Assembly (NCBI GenBank): GCA_017560825.1
Contig: JAFZED010000005.1
Span: forward strand, 1-39,176
Reading direction: 5' to 3'
Length of the DNA stretch: 39,176 nucleotides
Origin: Bacteroidales bacterium
GTDB taxonomy: Bacteria > Bacteroidota > Bacteroidia > Bacteroidales > UBA932
Shown here: one piece after another, positions 15,746 to 24,438 of the stretch
How positions within the stretch are numbered: position 1 is the first letter of the stretch
How the letters are laid out: every line of letters starts with the position of its first letter
Made by a program: the position numbers and the translations under genes
The notes under the pieces: generated by a model
What the model was told of the DNA's origin: nothing
What the model saw: the letters and a program-made list of their open reading frames with translations, nothing else
The model's database searches: none

Positions 15746-17603
15746 GTACGGTCATCTCACAGTTGCGGCAGTCAAATTTCAATGCAAAGCGCTGACCGTT
15801 GTTGAGAAGGAATAAAGGACCGCTGTCCTTGACCTTGTGATGGACTGGGCAGATGCCCAATTCGTATCTGATACAGTACTTGCTGCGCATAAGTTCTGCA
15901 TCTGTGTGGTGAGAAAGCTCGTAGGCCTGACTGACTGTTTCAGCTCCGGCTTCCTGATATAATTTAAGGGCCAGCCTGTTAGATACGTTAGCCTTGTATG
16001 GGACATCTTTCTGGAGAGCTGTTTTTTGAGTTTTTTTCAGTTCTCTCAGGAGGATGTCTTTTTTGCCGCAAGGCAGGGTGTCGAGCGCCTCTGCTATTTC
16101 CCTGCGGATACCGTTGAGAGATGAAGCACTCATAAAAGGAAGTCCGTCTTCAGCGCTGATGCTTCCTATGGAGAACTTGTAGCCGCCATAGGTTTTCTCC
16201 ACCTGCGTGTGGATCATTGCGGTCATTCTCTCGATGTTGTTCGCTTCCTGATCTCCGGCTGCGAACTCCAGGTCTATACACCTGCCGTCTTCGCTTACAG
16301 TGTGGGTGAAGACCTTCCATATGCCCTCTTCTTTGCGGAAATCCAGGTCGGTGACTGCGCTTATTATGCGTGAACACGCCTGCTTTTCGAGCTCGCGCTC
16401 GAAGGCTGCATTTATATTCCTGAATATTCTTGCTCCGACAAACAGGGACTGTACCGGCTTGCTGCGGATTACCGCACCCTCGCATATATCTGCTCGGAAA
16501 CCGGCTACGCTGCCGTCCTTGGCGACAAAAGAGAAACCGTCGCCGTTGTTCAGTTTTATATTTCTGTTCTGCAGCCTGAGGGTTACAGCTGCCTTGTCGC
16601 GGCTGATGGCCGTTACTGTTCCTATCTCTTCGCCCATTGACTTGGCGGCATCCATAGCTGCCCACCTGCCTCTTCGACCGTCGATGAAAAGTTCGGTGTA
16701 TCCTCTGTTGAATGTCTTTGCCGTGTCAGGAGTGAAGCCACCGGAAACAGTTCCGAAAGATCCTCTCTCGTAGATGTGAGGACGCTTGCTGACGATGTTG
16801 TCCAATGCAATGGAGTAATCTCTCACGACATTCTTGACGTAGGATTCGTTCTTAAGTCTTCCCTCTATCTTGAAGGAAGTGATGCCGGCGTCAGCCAATT
16901 CCTCGATCCTTTCCTTGAGGTTGTAGTCCTTGAGTGAAAGCAGAGCCTTGTCTTTGACAATCACCTTTCCGTTTCCGTCCACCAGGTCATAGCGCGAACG
17001 GCAGGCCTGTATGCAGGCCCCTCTGTTGGCGCTTCTGCCGGCTATCTTCTCCGAAAGATAGCACTGGCCGCTGTAGCATACGCAGAGGGCTCCGTGCACA
17101 AAGAATTCAAGCTCGCAGCTCACGGCATTACGTATTGCACGAATCTGATCGAGGGACAGTTCGCGTTCAAGAATGAGTCTTGAGAATCCCAGACTCTCCA
17201 GGAATACAGCCTGCTCCGGAGTGCGTATGGCGCATTGGGTAGAGGCGTGAAGCGGGATACGGAACTTTTCAAAACGTCCGCCGAATCCATCTCTTGCCAT
17301 TTCGACGATGCCCATATCCTGGATTATCAGTGCATCGGCTCCCGCCTCCTGCACTGCAAGCATCTGGCTGTAGGCATCTTCGAGTTCGTCGTCATAGATG
17401 ATGGTGTTTAGTGCGACGAAGATCTTTGCTCCGAATCTGTGGGCATATTCACACAGCCTTCTTATCTCTTCGATGTCATTTCCGGCTGCCTGTCTTGCTC
17501 CGAACCGCGGTCCGGCTATATACACAGCATCGGCACCGCAGTCGATTGCTGCGATGCCGATCTGTGTGTCTCTTGCCGGAGCAAGCAGTTCAAGCTGTCT
17601 CAT
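15732..17603 (-). CDS. U32 peptidase-family protein, RlhA-like (probable 23S rRNA cytidine hydroxylation factor)
   Basis: 623 residues. The N-terminal U32 TIM-barrel-like domain starts LELLAPARDTQIGIAAIDCGADAVY and includes HASTQCAIRTPEQAVFLE. The diagnostic segment HGALCVCYSGQCYLSEKIAG...RGACIQACRSRY has Cys spaced as in the RlhA and TrhP RNA-hydroxylation proteins. A long C-terminal part (DUF3656-like) matches the two-domain length of E. coli RlhA (about 650) better than TrhP (about 450). In E. coli, RlhA is needed for 5-hydroxycytidine in 23S rRNA and depends on iron and prephenate. Many databases still call such proteins collagenases, which is doubtful. The gene starts 8 bp after the TPR gene stop, so the two form an operon. 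Confidence 0.8.
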   Translation of the reverse strand: MRQLELLAPARDTQIGIAAIDCGADAVYIAGPRFGARQAAGNDIEEIRRLCEYAHRFGAKIFVALNTIIYDDELEDAYSQMLAVQEAGADALIIQDMGIVEMARDGFGGRFEKFRIPLHASTQCAIRTPEQAVFLESLGFSRLILERELSLDQIRAIRNAVSCELEFFVHGALCVCYSGQCYLSEKIAGRSANRGACIQACRSRYDLVDGNGKVIVKDKALLSLKDYNLKERIEELADAGITSFKIEGRLKNESYVKNVVRDYSIALDNIVSKRPHIYERGSFGTVSGGFTPDTAKTFNRGYTELFIDGRRGRWAAMDAAKSMGEEIGTVTAISRDKAAVTLRLQNRNIKLNNGDGFSFVAKDGSVAGFRADICEGAVIRSKPVQSLFVGARIFRNINAAFERELEKQACSRIISAVTDLDFRKEEGIWKVFTHTVSEDGRCIDLEFAAGDQEANNIERMTAMIHTQVEKTYGGYKFSIGSISAEDGLPFMSASSLNGIRREIAEALDTLPCGKKDILLRELKKTQKTALQKDVPYKANVSNRLALKLYQEAGAETVSQAYELSHHTDAELMRSKYCIRYELGICPVHHKVKDSGPLFLLNNGQRFALKFDCRNCEMTVLNTL

Positions 17604-17611
17604 AGAATGGA

Positions 17612-18553
17612 TTAGAGAGTCTTCAACTGCTCCTGTGCTGAAGCACCGTACTGAGGGTCACCTACTACCTTCTCGTAGTACTCCTTAGCCTTAGCCTTGT
17701 CACCAGCCTGCTGGTAGAGAGCTCCGATAGTGAAGTTTACGCCGCCCTTGTCCTTAGCCTTTGGAGTGAGCTCGAGGTACTTCTCGTAAGCTGCGATACA
17801 CTCAGCGTTCTTGCCGAGCTGCTGGTATGCGCTTGCTGTAAGCTTGTAAGCGTTGCCGTTCTCGAGAGCCTCGTTTGACTTAGTTGCGAAGTCGATAACT
17901 TCCTGATACTTCTTTGCCTTGCTTGAAGCCTGAGCCTTCTGGAGGTAAACCTGTGAGATGAGCTTGTTTGCGTTGTCCTCCTGACCGTTAGCCTTTGCAG
18001 TTTCAAGAGCTGCAAGTGACTCGTCATACTTCTTTGCTCTCATATATGCCTGACCGAGCTGGAGCGCTGCATTTGCGTTGTCTGGCTCGATGGCAAGAAC
18101 CTCTGTGAAGCAAGTCATTGCAGTTGCATAGTCCTTTGCCTTGAGGGCAGCCTGTCCCTCAGTGTTGAGCTTAAGGAGGTTAGCCTGGCCGATGAGCTCT
18201 GCAGCGTCAGCTGCGATCTCAGCCTCGCCGTATCCCTCAGCGATCTCTTTTGTCTTCTCGAAAGCCGCTACTGCGCCAGCGAAATCCTTAGCGTTGTAAA
18301 GTTCCTTAGCCATAGCGAGGTTAGTAGAGCAGATAGCCTTCTTGCAGTTAGCAACGAGGTCAGCACCCTCCTCTCCGAGAGCCTCACCCATTGTGAGAGC
18401 TGACTGGAAGTACTCCAATGCTGCGCCGTTATTTCCCATCTGGAGCTCCATAGCACCATTGTTGTAAGACTCTGTTGCCTGATTGATGTCCTGTGCAGAC
18501 AGTGCACCAGCTGTCATAACGACTGCTGCAATAAAGAGGAAAATTTTCTTCAT
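17612..18553 (-). CDS. Secreted tetratricopeptide-repeat protein
   Basis: 313 residues from the ATG at 18553. An open extension to 18604 would run into the promoter and is rejected. The signal peptide MKKIFLFIAAVVMTAGALSAQ is followed by about seven TPR-like repeats (NNGAALEYFQSAL, KDFAGAVAAFEKTKEIA, KDYATAMTCFTEVLAIEPDNANAALQLGQAYM, KNAECIAAYEKYLELTPKAKDKGGV). TPRs mediate protein-protein contacts. No enzyme domain is present. It is likely periplasmic and is first in an operon with the U32 gene. Its promoter is one of the best in the window, suggesting strong expression. The precise role is unknown. Confidence 0.87.
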   Translation of the reverse strand: MKKIFLFIAAVVMTAGALSAQDINQATESYNNGAMELQMGNNGAALEYFQSALTMGEALGEEGADLVANCKKAICSTNLAMAKELYNAKDFAGAVAAFEKTKEIAEGYGEAEIAADAAELIGQANLLKLNTEGQAALKAKDYATAMTCFTEVLAIEPDNANAALQLGQAYMRAKKYDESLAALETAKANGQEDNANKLISQVYLQKAQASSKAKKYQEVIDFATKSNEALENGNAYKLTASAYQQLGKNAECIAAYEKYLELTPKAKDKGGVNFTIGALYQQAGDKAKAKEYYEKVVGDPQYGASAQEQLKTL

Positions 18554-18601
18554 AATAGTTGTTATCAATTTGTTAATATTAGTATATTTTCGCACGAACT
18601 G

Positions 18602-18633
18602 CAAAAATAGGAATTTTTGTTTTAATTTTGCAA
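18602..18633 (-). promoter_or_regulatory. Promoter of the TPR-U32 operon
   Basis: On the minus strand TTG (18631-18633), 21 nt, then TATTTTTG (18602-18609): a full -33/-7 pair. The -33 element touches the -7 element of the divergent gene. Confidence 0.75.
18623..18630 (+). promoter_or_regulatory. -7 promoter element of the M16-like gene
   Basis: TAATTTTG matches TAnnTTTG. Only CTG lies at the -33 distance (18599-18601). It overlaps the divergent TPR promoter. Confidence 0.6.
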
Positions 18634-18651
18634 CTCAGAAAAGGATTTATG

Positions 18652-21267
18652 ATGAAAGAGATGCTTATCCGTTCAGTCGCAGTATTGTCAGCGCTATTGT
18701 TATCAATTACTATGCCAGCCCAGGACATCCCTTCGCTGCCTTCTGACAAGGCGGTGACAAGCGGAGTGCTTCCAAATGGAATGGCATATTACCTTGTTTC
18801 CAATAAGGCGAGCCTTGGTAGGGCGGATTTTGCTCTTGTTCAGAAGACCGGCACAGACAATCGTGTCGACACCTCTGCATTGGATCCCCTGCACGTTGCC
18901 AAGTCGGCACTGACTTCTTTGCAGCGTATAAATGGCACATCTCCTCAGACATTCGCAATCCGTCAGGGTGCAATGCCGTCAAAAGACGGTTTCGTGACCG
19001 TCGGTCCGGATGCGACAATCTTCCGCTTCGACGGCATCCAGGTGGGACGCGGACAAGAAGTGGTGGACTCAACCCTCCTTCTTCTGATGGACATTACCGA
19101 CAGGATCACATCTTCAACAGACAGCAGCGGCCTTCGCAAATGGTACTCGCCGTCGGATCAGGCGGTTGTTATCTCGGGAGATATTGACATTCAGTCCGTT
19201 GCGGGCAAGCTCAGGATGCTTTCATATATGACTTCCAGCTATCCTTCTGCAGAGAGAAGACAGTACACCTGGAGTGACAGGAAGGTTGAGTATGAGGTGA
19301 ACGAAGGCACTGAAGGCCTTGCTCAGATCTCTGCGACCTGGTTCTCCCAGAGGACTCCGGCTCACCTTATGCCGACCATTCATCCGGCAATTTTCGAGAT
19401 GTATGTCGAGTCGATCGGAGAAATTGTTGCTGACAGACTCTCGCAGAGAATGCGTGACCAAGGAATGCCTGTTGCCGACATAACTTACGAATATGTTAAA
19501 TCAGCCCAGACTTGCGGAGATGAGAGCTTCACTGTCTCTTTCGCAACGGAAAGCCACTGTGGTGAGGCTGCCCTCTCGCTGTTTGCCGGCATTATGTCCG
19601 CTCTTGAGTCGGGTTTGGCATCAGTAGCGGAGTATCGCCATTCGAAGGTAGAGTTCATTGGTGCCTTGATTGCAGAATGCCGTCCTGGAACAACTTCCAA
19701 CGAGGAATATATAGACCGATGCATCTCATCTTTCCTGTACAACGCATCTCTTGCTTCTCCGCAGGAAGAGCTTGGTTTTCACACGTCAAGACATATGCCG
19801 GATTCTACTGGGCGCGAACTGTTGAATGATTTCGCCTCTGCGCTTCTGGGTGCGGACAAGAACCTGTCTGTCAGCTGCTCTGGTTTCGACTGTGATGCTG
19901 AAAGCGTATTTGCTGCAGGATGGAGCAGACCGGACACGGTGCATTATGTAAGGACTGAGGCTTCAGATATGCCGGTAATACCTGTTGAAAAGCCGAAAAT
20001 CAAGGTCAAGTCTGTGAAGCCGGACCATCTCTCTGGAGGATCCATCATCACTTTCTACAATGATGTGAAGGTCGTTTACAAAAAAATGAATCTGGGAGAC
20101 AGACTGTACTACACCCTGGCCTTGAACGGCGGTTATATGTCTGTTCCGGACTTGCAGCCGGGAGAGGGTGCATATATGTCTGACTTCCCTATGATGTGCC
20201 GTATAGCTGGAGCGGATGCTCCGGATTTCCTTGACTCACTGAAGGAGAAAGGTATGACGATGGACTTCAATGTGAGTATGTCGAACACGGTGATCAGCGG
20301 CTGCCTTCAGGATGATGACATACATCTTCTGATGGAGTCTCTTCTCGCTTTTCTTACCAAGAGGGAGGCGGATCCTGAAAAACTGGAATATTACAGGTCT
20401 TGTGAGGAACTTGCACTGAAGACCCCGGATGGTCTGAGATCTTCCAAAATGGCAGTCATCGACAACATTATGTGTCCGAACTATGTCTATTCTTCACACA
20501 AGATGTCCGGCAGGATTTCGGATGAATTTATCACAAAGGCTGATGCGCTTTTCAGTAACATCTCAGGTAAACTCAATGACGGAGTGCTTGTGATAGTAGG
20601 AGACCTTGACATCGAGGAACTCAAGAAGGTCTTGCTTCCGTATGTGGCCTGTATGGGTACAAAGAGTGTCGTAAACAAAAGGACGGATGTGCGCTATCAG
20701 CCGATTTCAAGCCTTGCAACTCACACGGTGACAGGAACATCCAATTCGATTGAAGTGGCTATGTCCACAAGAATGCCGGTCACTGTGGAAAACTATATGG
20801 CTTCTTCCATCGCTGCAAAGGTGCTGTCTTATAATGTGGTGAAGGCCTTTCGTGAAATGGGTGTGCACACTTCGGTGACTCACAGCTGCAGCATCTATCC
20901 GGAGGAGAGATTCCACGTGCTGGTCTCGGTTGCGGAGGCATCGGGCGATGGCTTCGCCTACGGTATGAAGCAGGAAAGCCATCTTAAATTGCTTTTCGAT
21001 GTCCGTGAGGCAGTATCAGACCTGAAAAACCTGGAAGTGACAGATGACCTTCTGAAGATATACAAGGCTTCATTGAAGAATGAGATAGCAACCCGTATGA
21101 ATGATCCTCTCTACTGGACAAATGCAATTGCGGTAAGGTATCTTGACGGAAAGGATTGGACTACTAATTACCAGTCCAAGATAGATGCAGTGACAGCATC
21201 ACAGGTCAAGGCAATACTCGCATCCCTCGATGAAGGCTGCAAAGTAGAATATGTAACAAGAAAATAA
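18652..21267 (+). CDS. M16 (insulinase/PqqL-like) peptidase homologue with degenerate zinc site
   Basis: 871 residues from the ATG at 18652, with an ATG at 18649 equally possible. A TTG further upstream lies inside the promoter. The signal peptide MLIRSVAVLSALLLSITMPAQD is followed by an M16 start, SGVLPNGMAYYLVSNKASLGRADFALVQKTGT. Where active M16 enzymes have HxxEH (AHFLEHMAFNGT type), this protein reads LHVAKSALTSLQRINGT. The first His remains, but Glu and the second His are replaced by Lys and Ser. No other HxxEH or HxxxxH-Glu motif is seen. The fold is probably kept (four M16-like subdomains over the length) without metallopeptidase activity. It is followed after 11 bp by a DUF3109 gene. 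Confidence 0.85.
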   Translation: MKEMLIRSVAVLSALLLSITMPAQDIPSLPSDKAVTSGVLPNGMAYYLVSNKASLGRADFALVQKTGTDNRVDTSALDPLHVAKSALTSLQRINGTSPQTFAIRQGAMPSKDGFVTVGPDATIFRFDGIQVGRGQEVVDSTLLLLMDITDRITSSTDSSGLRKWYSPSDQAVVISGDIDIQSVAGKLRMLSYMTSSYPSAERRQYTWSDRKVEYEVNEGTEGLAQISATWFSQRTPAHLMPTIHPAIFEMYVESIGEIVADRLSQRMRDQGMPVADITYEYVKSAQTCGDESFTVSFATESHCGEAALSLFAGIMSALESGLASVAEYRHSKVEFIGALIAECRPGTTSNEEYIDRCISSFLYNASLASPQEELGFHTSRHMPDSTGRELLNDFASALLGADKNLSVSCSGFDCDAESVFAAGWSRPDTVHYVRTEASDMPVIPVEKPKIKVKSVKPDHLSGGSIITFYNDVKVVYKKMNLGDRLYYTLALNGGYMSVPDLQPGEGAYMSDFPMMCRIAGADAPDFLDSLKEKGMTMDFNVSMSNTVISGCLQDDDIHLLMESLLAFLTKREADPEKLEYYRSCEELALKTPDGLRSSKMAVIDNIMCPNYVYSSHKMSGRISDEFITKADALFSNISGKLNDGVLVIVGDLDIEELKKVLLPYVACMGTKSVVNKRTDVRYQPISSLATHTVTGTSNSIEVAMSTRMPVTVENYMASSIAAKVLSYNVVKAFREMGVHTSVTHSCSIYPEERFHVLVSVAEASGDGFAYGMKQESHLKLLFDVREAVSDLKNLEVTDDLLKIYKASLKNEIATRMNDPLYWTNAIAVRYLDGKDWTTNYQSKIDAVTASQVKAILASLDEGCKVEYVTRK

Positions 21268-21278
21268 GGTATATACCT

Positions 21279-21872
21279 ATGTATCACGGAACAATAATTC
21301 AGATTGATGACTGCCTCGTTTCAGAGGAGATTCTTACAGAATATTTCGCCTGCGACTATGAAAAGTGCAAGGGTTGCTGCTGCGTGATTGGCGATAGCGG
21401 CGCACCGCTCGAGGAGTGCGAGGCGGAAGCGATAGAGAAGAACTACCATATATTTTCACCGATAATGCAGGACGCCGGACGCGCTGCCGTGGAGAAGAAA
21501 GGTTTCTTCGAAATAGATATGGACGGAGATATGGTGACGCCCCTGGTGCCTGGAAGTGAGGAGTGTGTCTACACCCTCTTCGATGAGGAAGGCAACTGCT
21601 TCTGCTCAATGGAAAGATGCTGGTTCCAGGGAAAGGGCGACTTCCGTAAACCTATCTCCTGCTGGCTCTATCCGATAAGGATCACACCTCTGAGCAACGG
21701 CACACGTGCCTTGAACCTGCACCGCTGGCACATCTGCCAGGATGCTTTTGCAAAGGGCAAAAAAGAAAAGGTCCGCGTCTATCAGTTTTTACGCGAACCT
21801 ATCGAAAGGTATTTCGGTGAAGATTTCTATCAGGCTCTTGACGAAGCTGCCAAGATGCTTAATCACGATTAA
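21279..21872 (+). CDS. DUF3109 family cysteine-rich protein
   Basis: 197 residues with the DUF3109 pattern: CDYEKCKGCCCVIGDSGAPL near the N-terminus, then ECVYTLFDEEGNCFCSMERCWFQG, KPISCWLYPIRI and LHRWHICQDAF. The spaced cysteines resemble the zinc or iron-sulfur cluster proteins of the YkgJ group. No biochemical role is established that I know of. It follows the M16-like gene by 11 bp. Its last 14 bp overlap the convergent small membrane protein gene. Confidence 0.88.
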   Translation: MYHGTIIQIDDCLVSEEILTEYFACDYEKCKGCCCVIGDSGAPLEECEAEAIEKNYHIFSPIMQDAGRAAVEKKGFFEIDMDGDMVTPLVPGSEECVYTLFDEEGNCFCSMERCWFQGKGDFRKPISCWLYPIRITPLSNGTRALNLHRWHICQDAFAKGKKEKVRVYQFLREPIERYFGEDFYQALDEAAKMLNHD

Positions 21873-22320
21873 GAGTGTGCTCCAGCCCGCTTGCGGCGAG
21901 GAGCACATCTTTTCTCAAGCCTTCCATCCTGAATCCCGTGTCAGTCTTGCTTAAGGTGATGCGGTCCTCGTACATTCTTGACAGTCTTTCAGCAGTTGAC
22001 CTTCTGATGAAGGTGAGAGTGTCAGTATTTTCGGACTCCAGCTGATAACGCCTGTTCTTGAAATAGTCTTTGGCTATGCCAGTAACCTCACTCCAGTCTC
22101 TGTCCACCGCAACATCTCGTACAACAAAGCCGAGCTTGGGGTAGGCTGCTGCAACAACAGCGAAGAACAATCCCATCTTCCACAGGGCATTGTAGCCACC
22201 CTCGAAGATGTCATTGATGTCGCCGTTTACGGCGCCGATAAATATAAGGACAAAGACAATGGCGGTTGTGAGGAAGGCGAAATAAAAGAAGTACTTGACG
22301 GATCTGATTAGGTATTTCAT
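21859..22320 (-). CDS. Small membrane protein of unknown function
   Basis: 153 residues from the ATG at 22320, beginning MKYLIRSVKYFFYFAF. An upstream in-frame start at 22359 is less hydrophobic and overlaps a UTR hairpin. Two membrane segments lie at about 9-30 and 46-66, separated by a short acidic loop. A soluble cytoplasmic part of about 85 residues follows, with a Tyr/Arg-rich strand pattern (YQLESENTDTLTFIRRST). I recognise no domain by name. It has its own -7 element at 22370-22377 and overlaps DUF3109 at the 3' end. Confidence 0.75.
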   Translation of the reverse strand: MKYLIRSVKYFFYFAFLTTAIVFVLIFIGAVNGDINDIFEGGYNALWKMGLFFAVVAAAYPKLGFVVRDVAVDRDWSEVTGIAKDYFKNRRYQLESENTDTLTFIRRSTAERLSRMYEDRITLSKTDTGFRMEGLRKDVLLAASGLEHTLNRD

Positions 22321-22369
22321 ATTAGTCTGATATTTGCAGTTAATGTGTCGTTTGCGCAAAGGCGCAAGG

Positions 22370-22377
22370 CAAATATA
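22370..22377 (-). promoter_or_regulatory. -7 element for the small membrane protein gene
   Basis: TATATTTG on the minus strand. The 5' UTR after it can form TGCGC-AAAG-GCGCA (22353-22366). Confidence 0.5.
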
Positions 22378-22397
22378 CTAAAAATCCGATATTTTCT

Positions 22398-22405
22398 TAT
22401 CTTTG
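22398..22405 (+). promoter_or_regulatory. -7 element for the coiled-coil protein and hemW
   Basis: TATCTTTG followed by CG, a perfect match to TAnnTTTG, 36 nt before the ATG at 22442. No -33 TTG is seen. Confidence 0.6.
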
Positions 22406-22441
22406 CGCCCGAATAGGATAAACCCAACTCTAAAGAAACAA

Positions 22442-23308
22442 ATGAATATGGAGCAGAATTTGAAAAAGATAATGATCGCACTCATCGTGGTGGTAGTTGC
22501 GCTTGCAGGAGTGCTTGCTTATGTGTGGTACCAGAAATCATCTCTGGTAAAGGAACTTACAATCGAGAAGGACGAACTCACCGAGCAGATGGTTGCGCTT
22601 CAGAATGACTATGCGACACTTTCGTCGGATTATGATGAAATCAATCTCCAGCTAGATTCTTCACGCCTTGAGGTGCAGCTTCTCATCGAGAAACTTGCCA
22701 AGACAGAGGCTACAAACAGAAGCAAGATCCGTCAGTACGAGAAGGAATTGGGAACCCTCAGAAGCATTATGAGGAACTACATTGTCCAGATCGACTCACT
22801 TAATACGCTTAACAAGAAGCTTACAGCAGATGCTGCAGCAGCGCGTCGCGAGGCTGAGGAAAGCAGAAAGAGACAGGCCGAGCTGACCAAGACGGTAGAG
22901 AACCTCACAGGTCAGGTCGCTGCAGGTTCTGTAATTAAGGCACGCGGCATCAGCATAGACGCCTACAACTCGTCAGACAAAATCACAGACCGAAGCAGCA
23001 GGGTAGTGAGACTCCTTACAACCCTCAGCCTTGTCGAGAACGATCTTGCTCCAAGAGGACCGTTCAGAGTCTACATCAGAGTGAAGGACCCAGATGGAAT
23101 TCTTCTTACAAATGACACTCAGAGAACCTTTGAGGTGAATGGAGAGCCTATGATCTGCTCTGCATCCCGTGAGGTAGACTATCAGGGAAATGAAGTAGAA
23201 ATGAGTATCTATCTCAACGACATCCCAGCATATGTGAAGGGTATCTACACTGTTGAGGTCTATTCGGTACAGGGACTTCTCGGATCAGCCGAGCTGATGC
23301 TCAGATAG
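22442..23308 (+). CDS. Membrane-anchored coiled-coil protein, function unknown
   Basis: 288 residues from the ATG at 22442 (22448 is also possible). The TTG at 22403 lies inside the -7 element and cannot be the start. One N-terminal membrane helix (about 8-28) is followed by a long heptad-rich coiled coil (about 30-155, rich in Glu, Lys, Gln and Leu). A C-terminal beta-like domain (about 160-288: FRVYIRVKDPDGILL, YLNDIPAYVKGIYTVEVYS) completes it. It looks like a conserved Bacteroidales hypothetical envelope protein, probably with the coiled coil in the periplasm. Only 2 bp separate it from hemW. Confidence 0.85.
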   Translation: MNMEQNLKKIMIALIVVVVALAGVLAYVWYQKSSLVKELTIEKDELTEQMVALQNDYATLSSDYDEINLQLDSSRLEVQLLIEKLAKTEATNRSKIRQYEKELGTLRSIMRNYIVQIDSLNTLNKKLTADAAAARREAEESRKRQAELTKTVENLTGQVAAGSVIKARGISIDAYNSSDKITDRSSRVVRLLTTLSLVENDLAPRGPFRVYIRVKDPDGILLTNDTQRTFEVNGEPMICSASREVDYQGNEVEMSIYLNDIPAYVKGIYTVEVYSVQGLLGSAELMLR

Positions 23309-23310
23309 TC

Positions 23311-24438
23311 GTGATATACATTCACACACCTTTCTGCAGAAGTTTCTGCACCTATTGCGACTTCTATTCGGAAGTCGCTCCGAGGTGTCTTGATGCGTCG
23401 GCATATTCATCTGCCCTGGCAGCTGAAATCAAGAGGCGTTCTGCGGAAATAGATGATAAGATCAACACTTTATATATAGGAGGTGGCACCCCGTCGGTGC
23501 TGCCCCTTGTCTTTTTCAGGGACATCCTCCGCGTGCTTGACGAGTGCGGAAAAGGCGGCCCGTTCAGAGAATTCACAATTGAGGTGAATCCTGATGACAT
23601 AGTCGAGAAGGGAGAGGCCTATGTGGAGGGCCTTCTTGAGATGGGAGTAAACCGTGTCAGTATGGGAGTCCAATCTTTCGATGATTCCATATTGAAATGG
23701 ATGAACCGCCGTCACGACGCAGCTGCAGCTCGCAAGGCGTATACAATCCTTGAGAATGCGGGTGTGGAGAACATCAGCATTGACCTTATATTCGGCCTTC
23801 CTCAGGTGTCAGACCAGAAATGGACTGACACATTGAAGGCGGCTCTTGATATATCTCCTCGCGGCCTTCTTCCCCGCCATATATCTTCGTATCAGCTTTC
23901 GGTCGAGCCTGGCAGTGCGCTCGCGCGTATGGAAAGGGAGGGAAAGTGGAGCGAAGCTGCCGATGACCTGTGCGAGAGGCAGTATGGAATGTTGTGCAGT
24001 GCATTGAAAGAGGCAGGCTATCACCACTATGAGATCTCGAATTTCGCTCTGCCTGGCTATGAGGCGGTGCATAACAGCGCCTACTGGAACCATTCGCCCT
24101 ATGTGGGTCTCGGACCCGGGGCTCACAGCTTCAGCATTGATGACGGCAGATATATAAGGAAGTGGAATGAGCCTGATCTGAAGGCTTACATCAAGGAACT
24201 GGATTCGGTACTTGGCTTGGAAATCCTTGATCAGGAGCAGATTGCAATGGAAAAGATAATGTTGGGACTTCGTACCTCAGCAGGAGTGGGTGAATCCTAT
24301 CTTCTGGAGAATGGGGCTCCCGGTGCAGTGCGTGAGGCAATAAAGAACGGCCTCCTGGTGCGCCTGCCCGACGGACATCTGCGCATACCGGAAGACCGTT
24401 TCTTTATCTCAGATTCTATAATATCTGAAATAGTCTGA
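23311..24438 (+). CDS. hemW: Radical SAM heme chaperone HemW
   Basis: 375 residues with a GTG start 2 bp after the previous stop. The radical SAM cluster motif is CRSFCTYC (CxxxCxxC) at residues 9-16, followed by LYIGGGTPSVLP, IEVNPDD, GVNRVSMGVQSF and IDLIFGLPQ. The C-terminal HemN-like domain (EISNFALPGYEAVHNSAYW, YVGLGPGAHSF, LGLRTSAGV) matches HemW. These are heme-binding relatives of oxygen-independent coproporphyrinogen oxidase, often misannotated as HemN. The N-terminal cysteine spacing and lack of the HemN N-terminal extension favour HemW. Its stop abuts the convergent pspC-like stop with no base between. Confidence 0.92.
   Translation: MIYIHTPFCRSFCTYCDFYSEVAPRCLDASAYSSALAAEIKRRSAEIDDKINTLYIGGGTPSVLPLVFFRDILRVLDECGKGGPFREFTIEVNPDDIVEKGEAYVEGLLEMGVNRVSMGVQSFDDSILKWMNRRHDAAAARKAYTILENAGVENISIDLIFGLPQVSDQKWTDTLKAALDISPRGLLPRHISSYQLSVEPGSALARMEREGKWSEAADDLCERQYGMLCSALKEAGYHHYEISNFALPGYEAVHNSAYWNHSPYVGLGPGAHSFSIDDGRYIRKWNEPDLKAYIKELDSVLGLEILDQEQIAMEKIMLGLRTSAGVGESYLLENGAPGAVREAIKNGLLVRLPDGHLRIPEDRFFISDSIISEIV

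Noticed and set aside
18628-18651. TTG start of the M16-like protein
   Set aside because: It lies inside the -7 promoter element. ATG codons at 18649/18652 follow an AAGGA and begin a good signal peptide.
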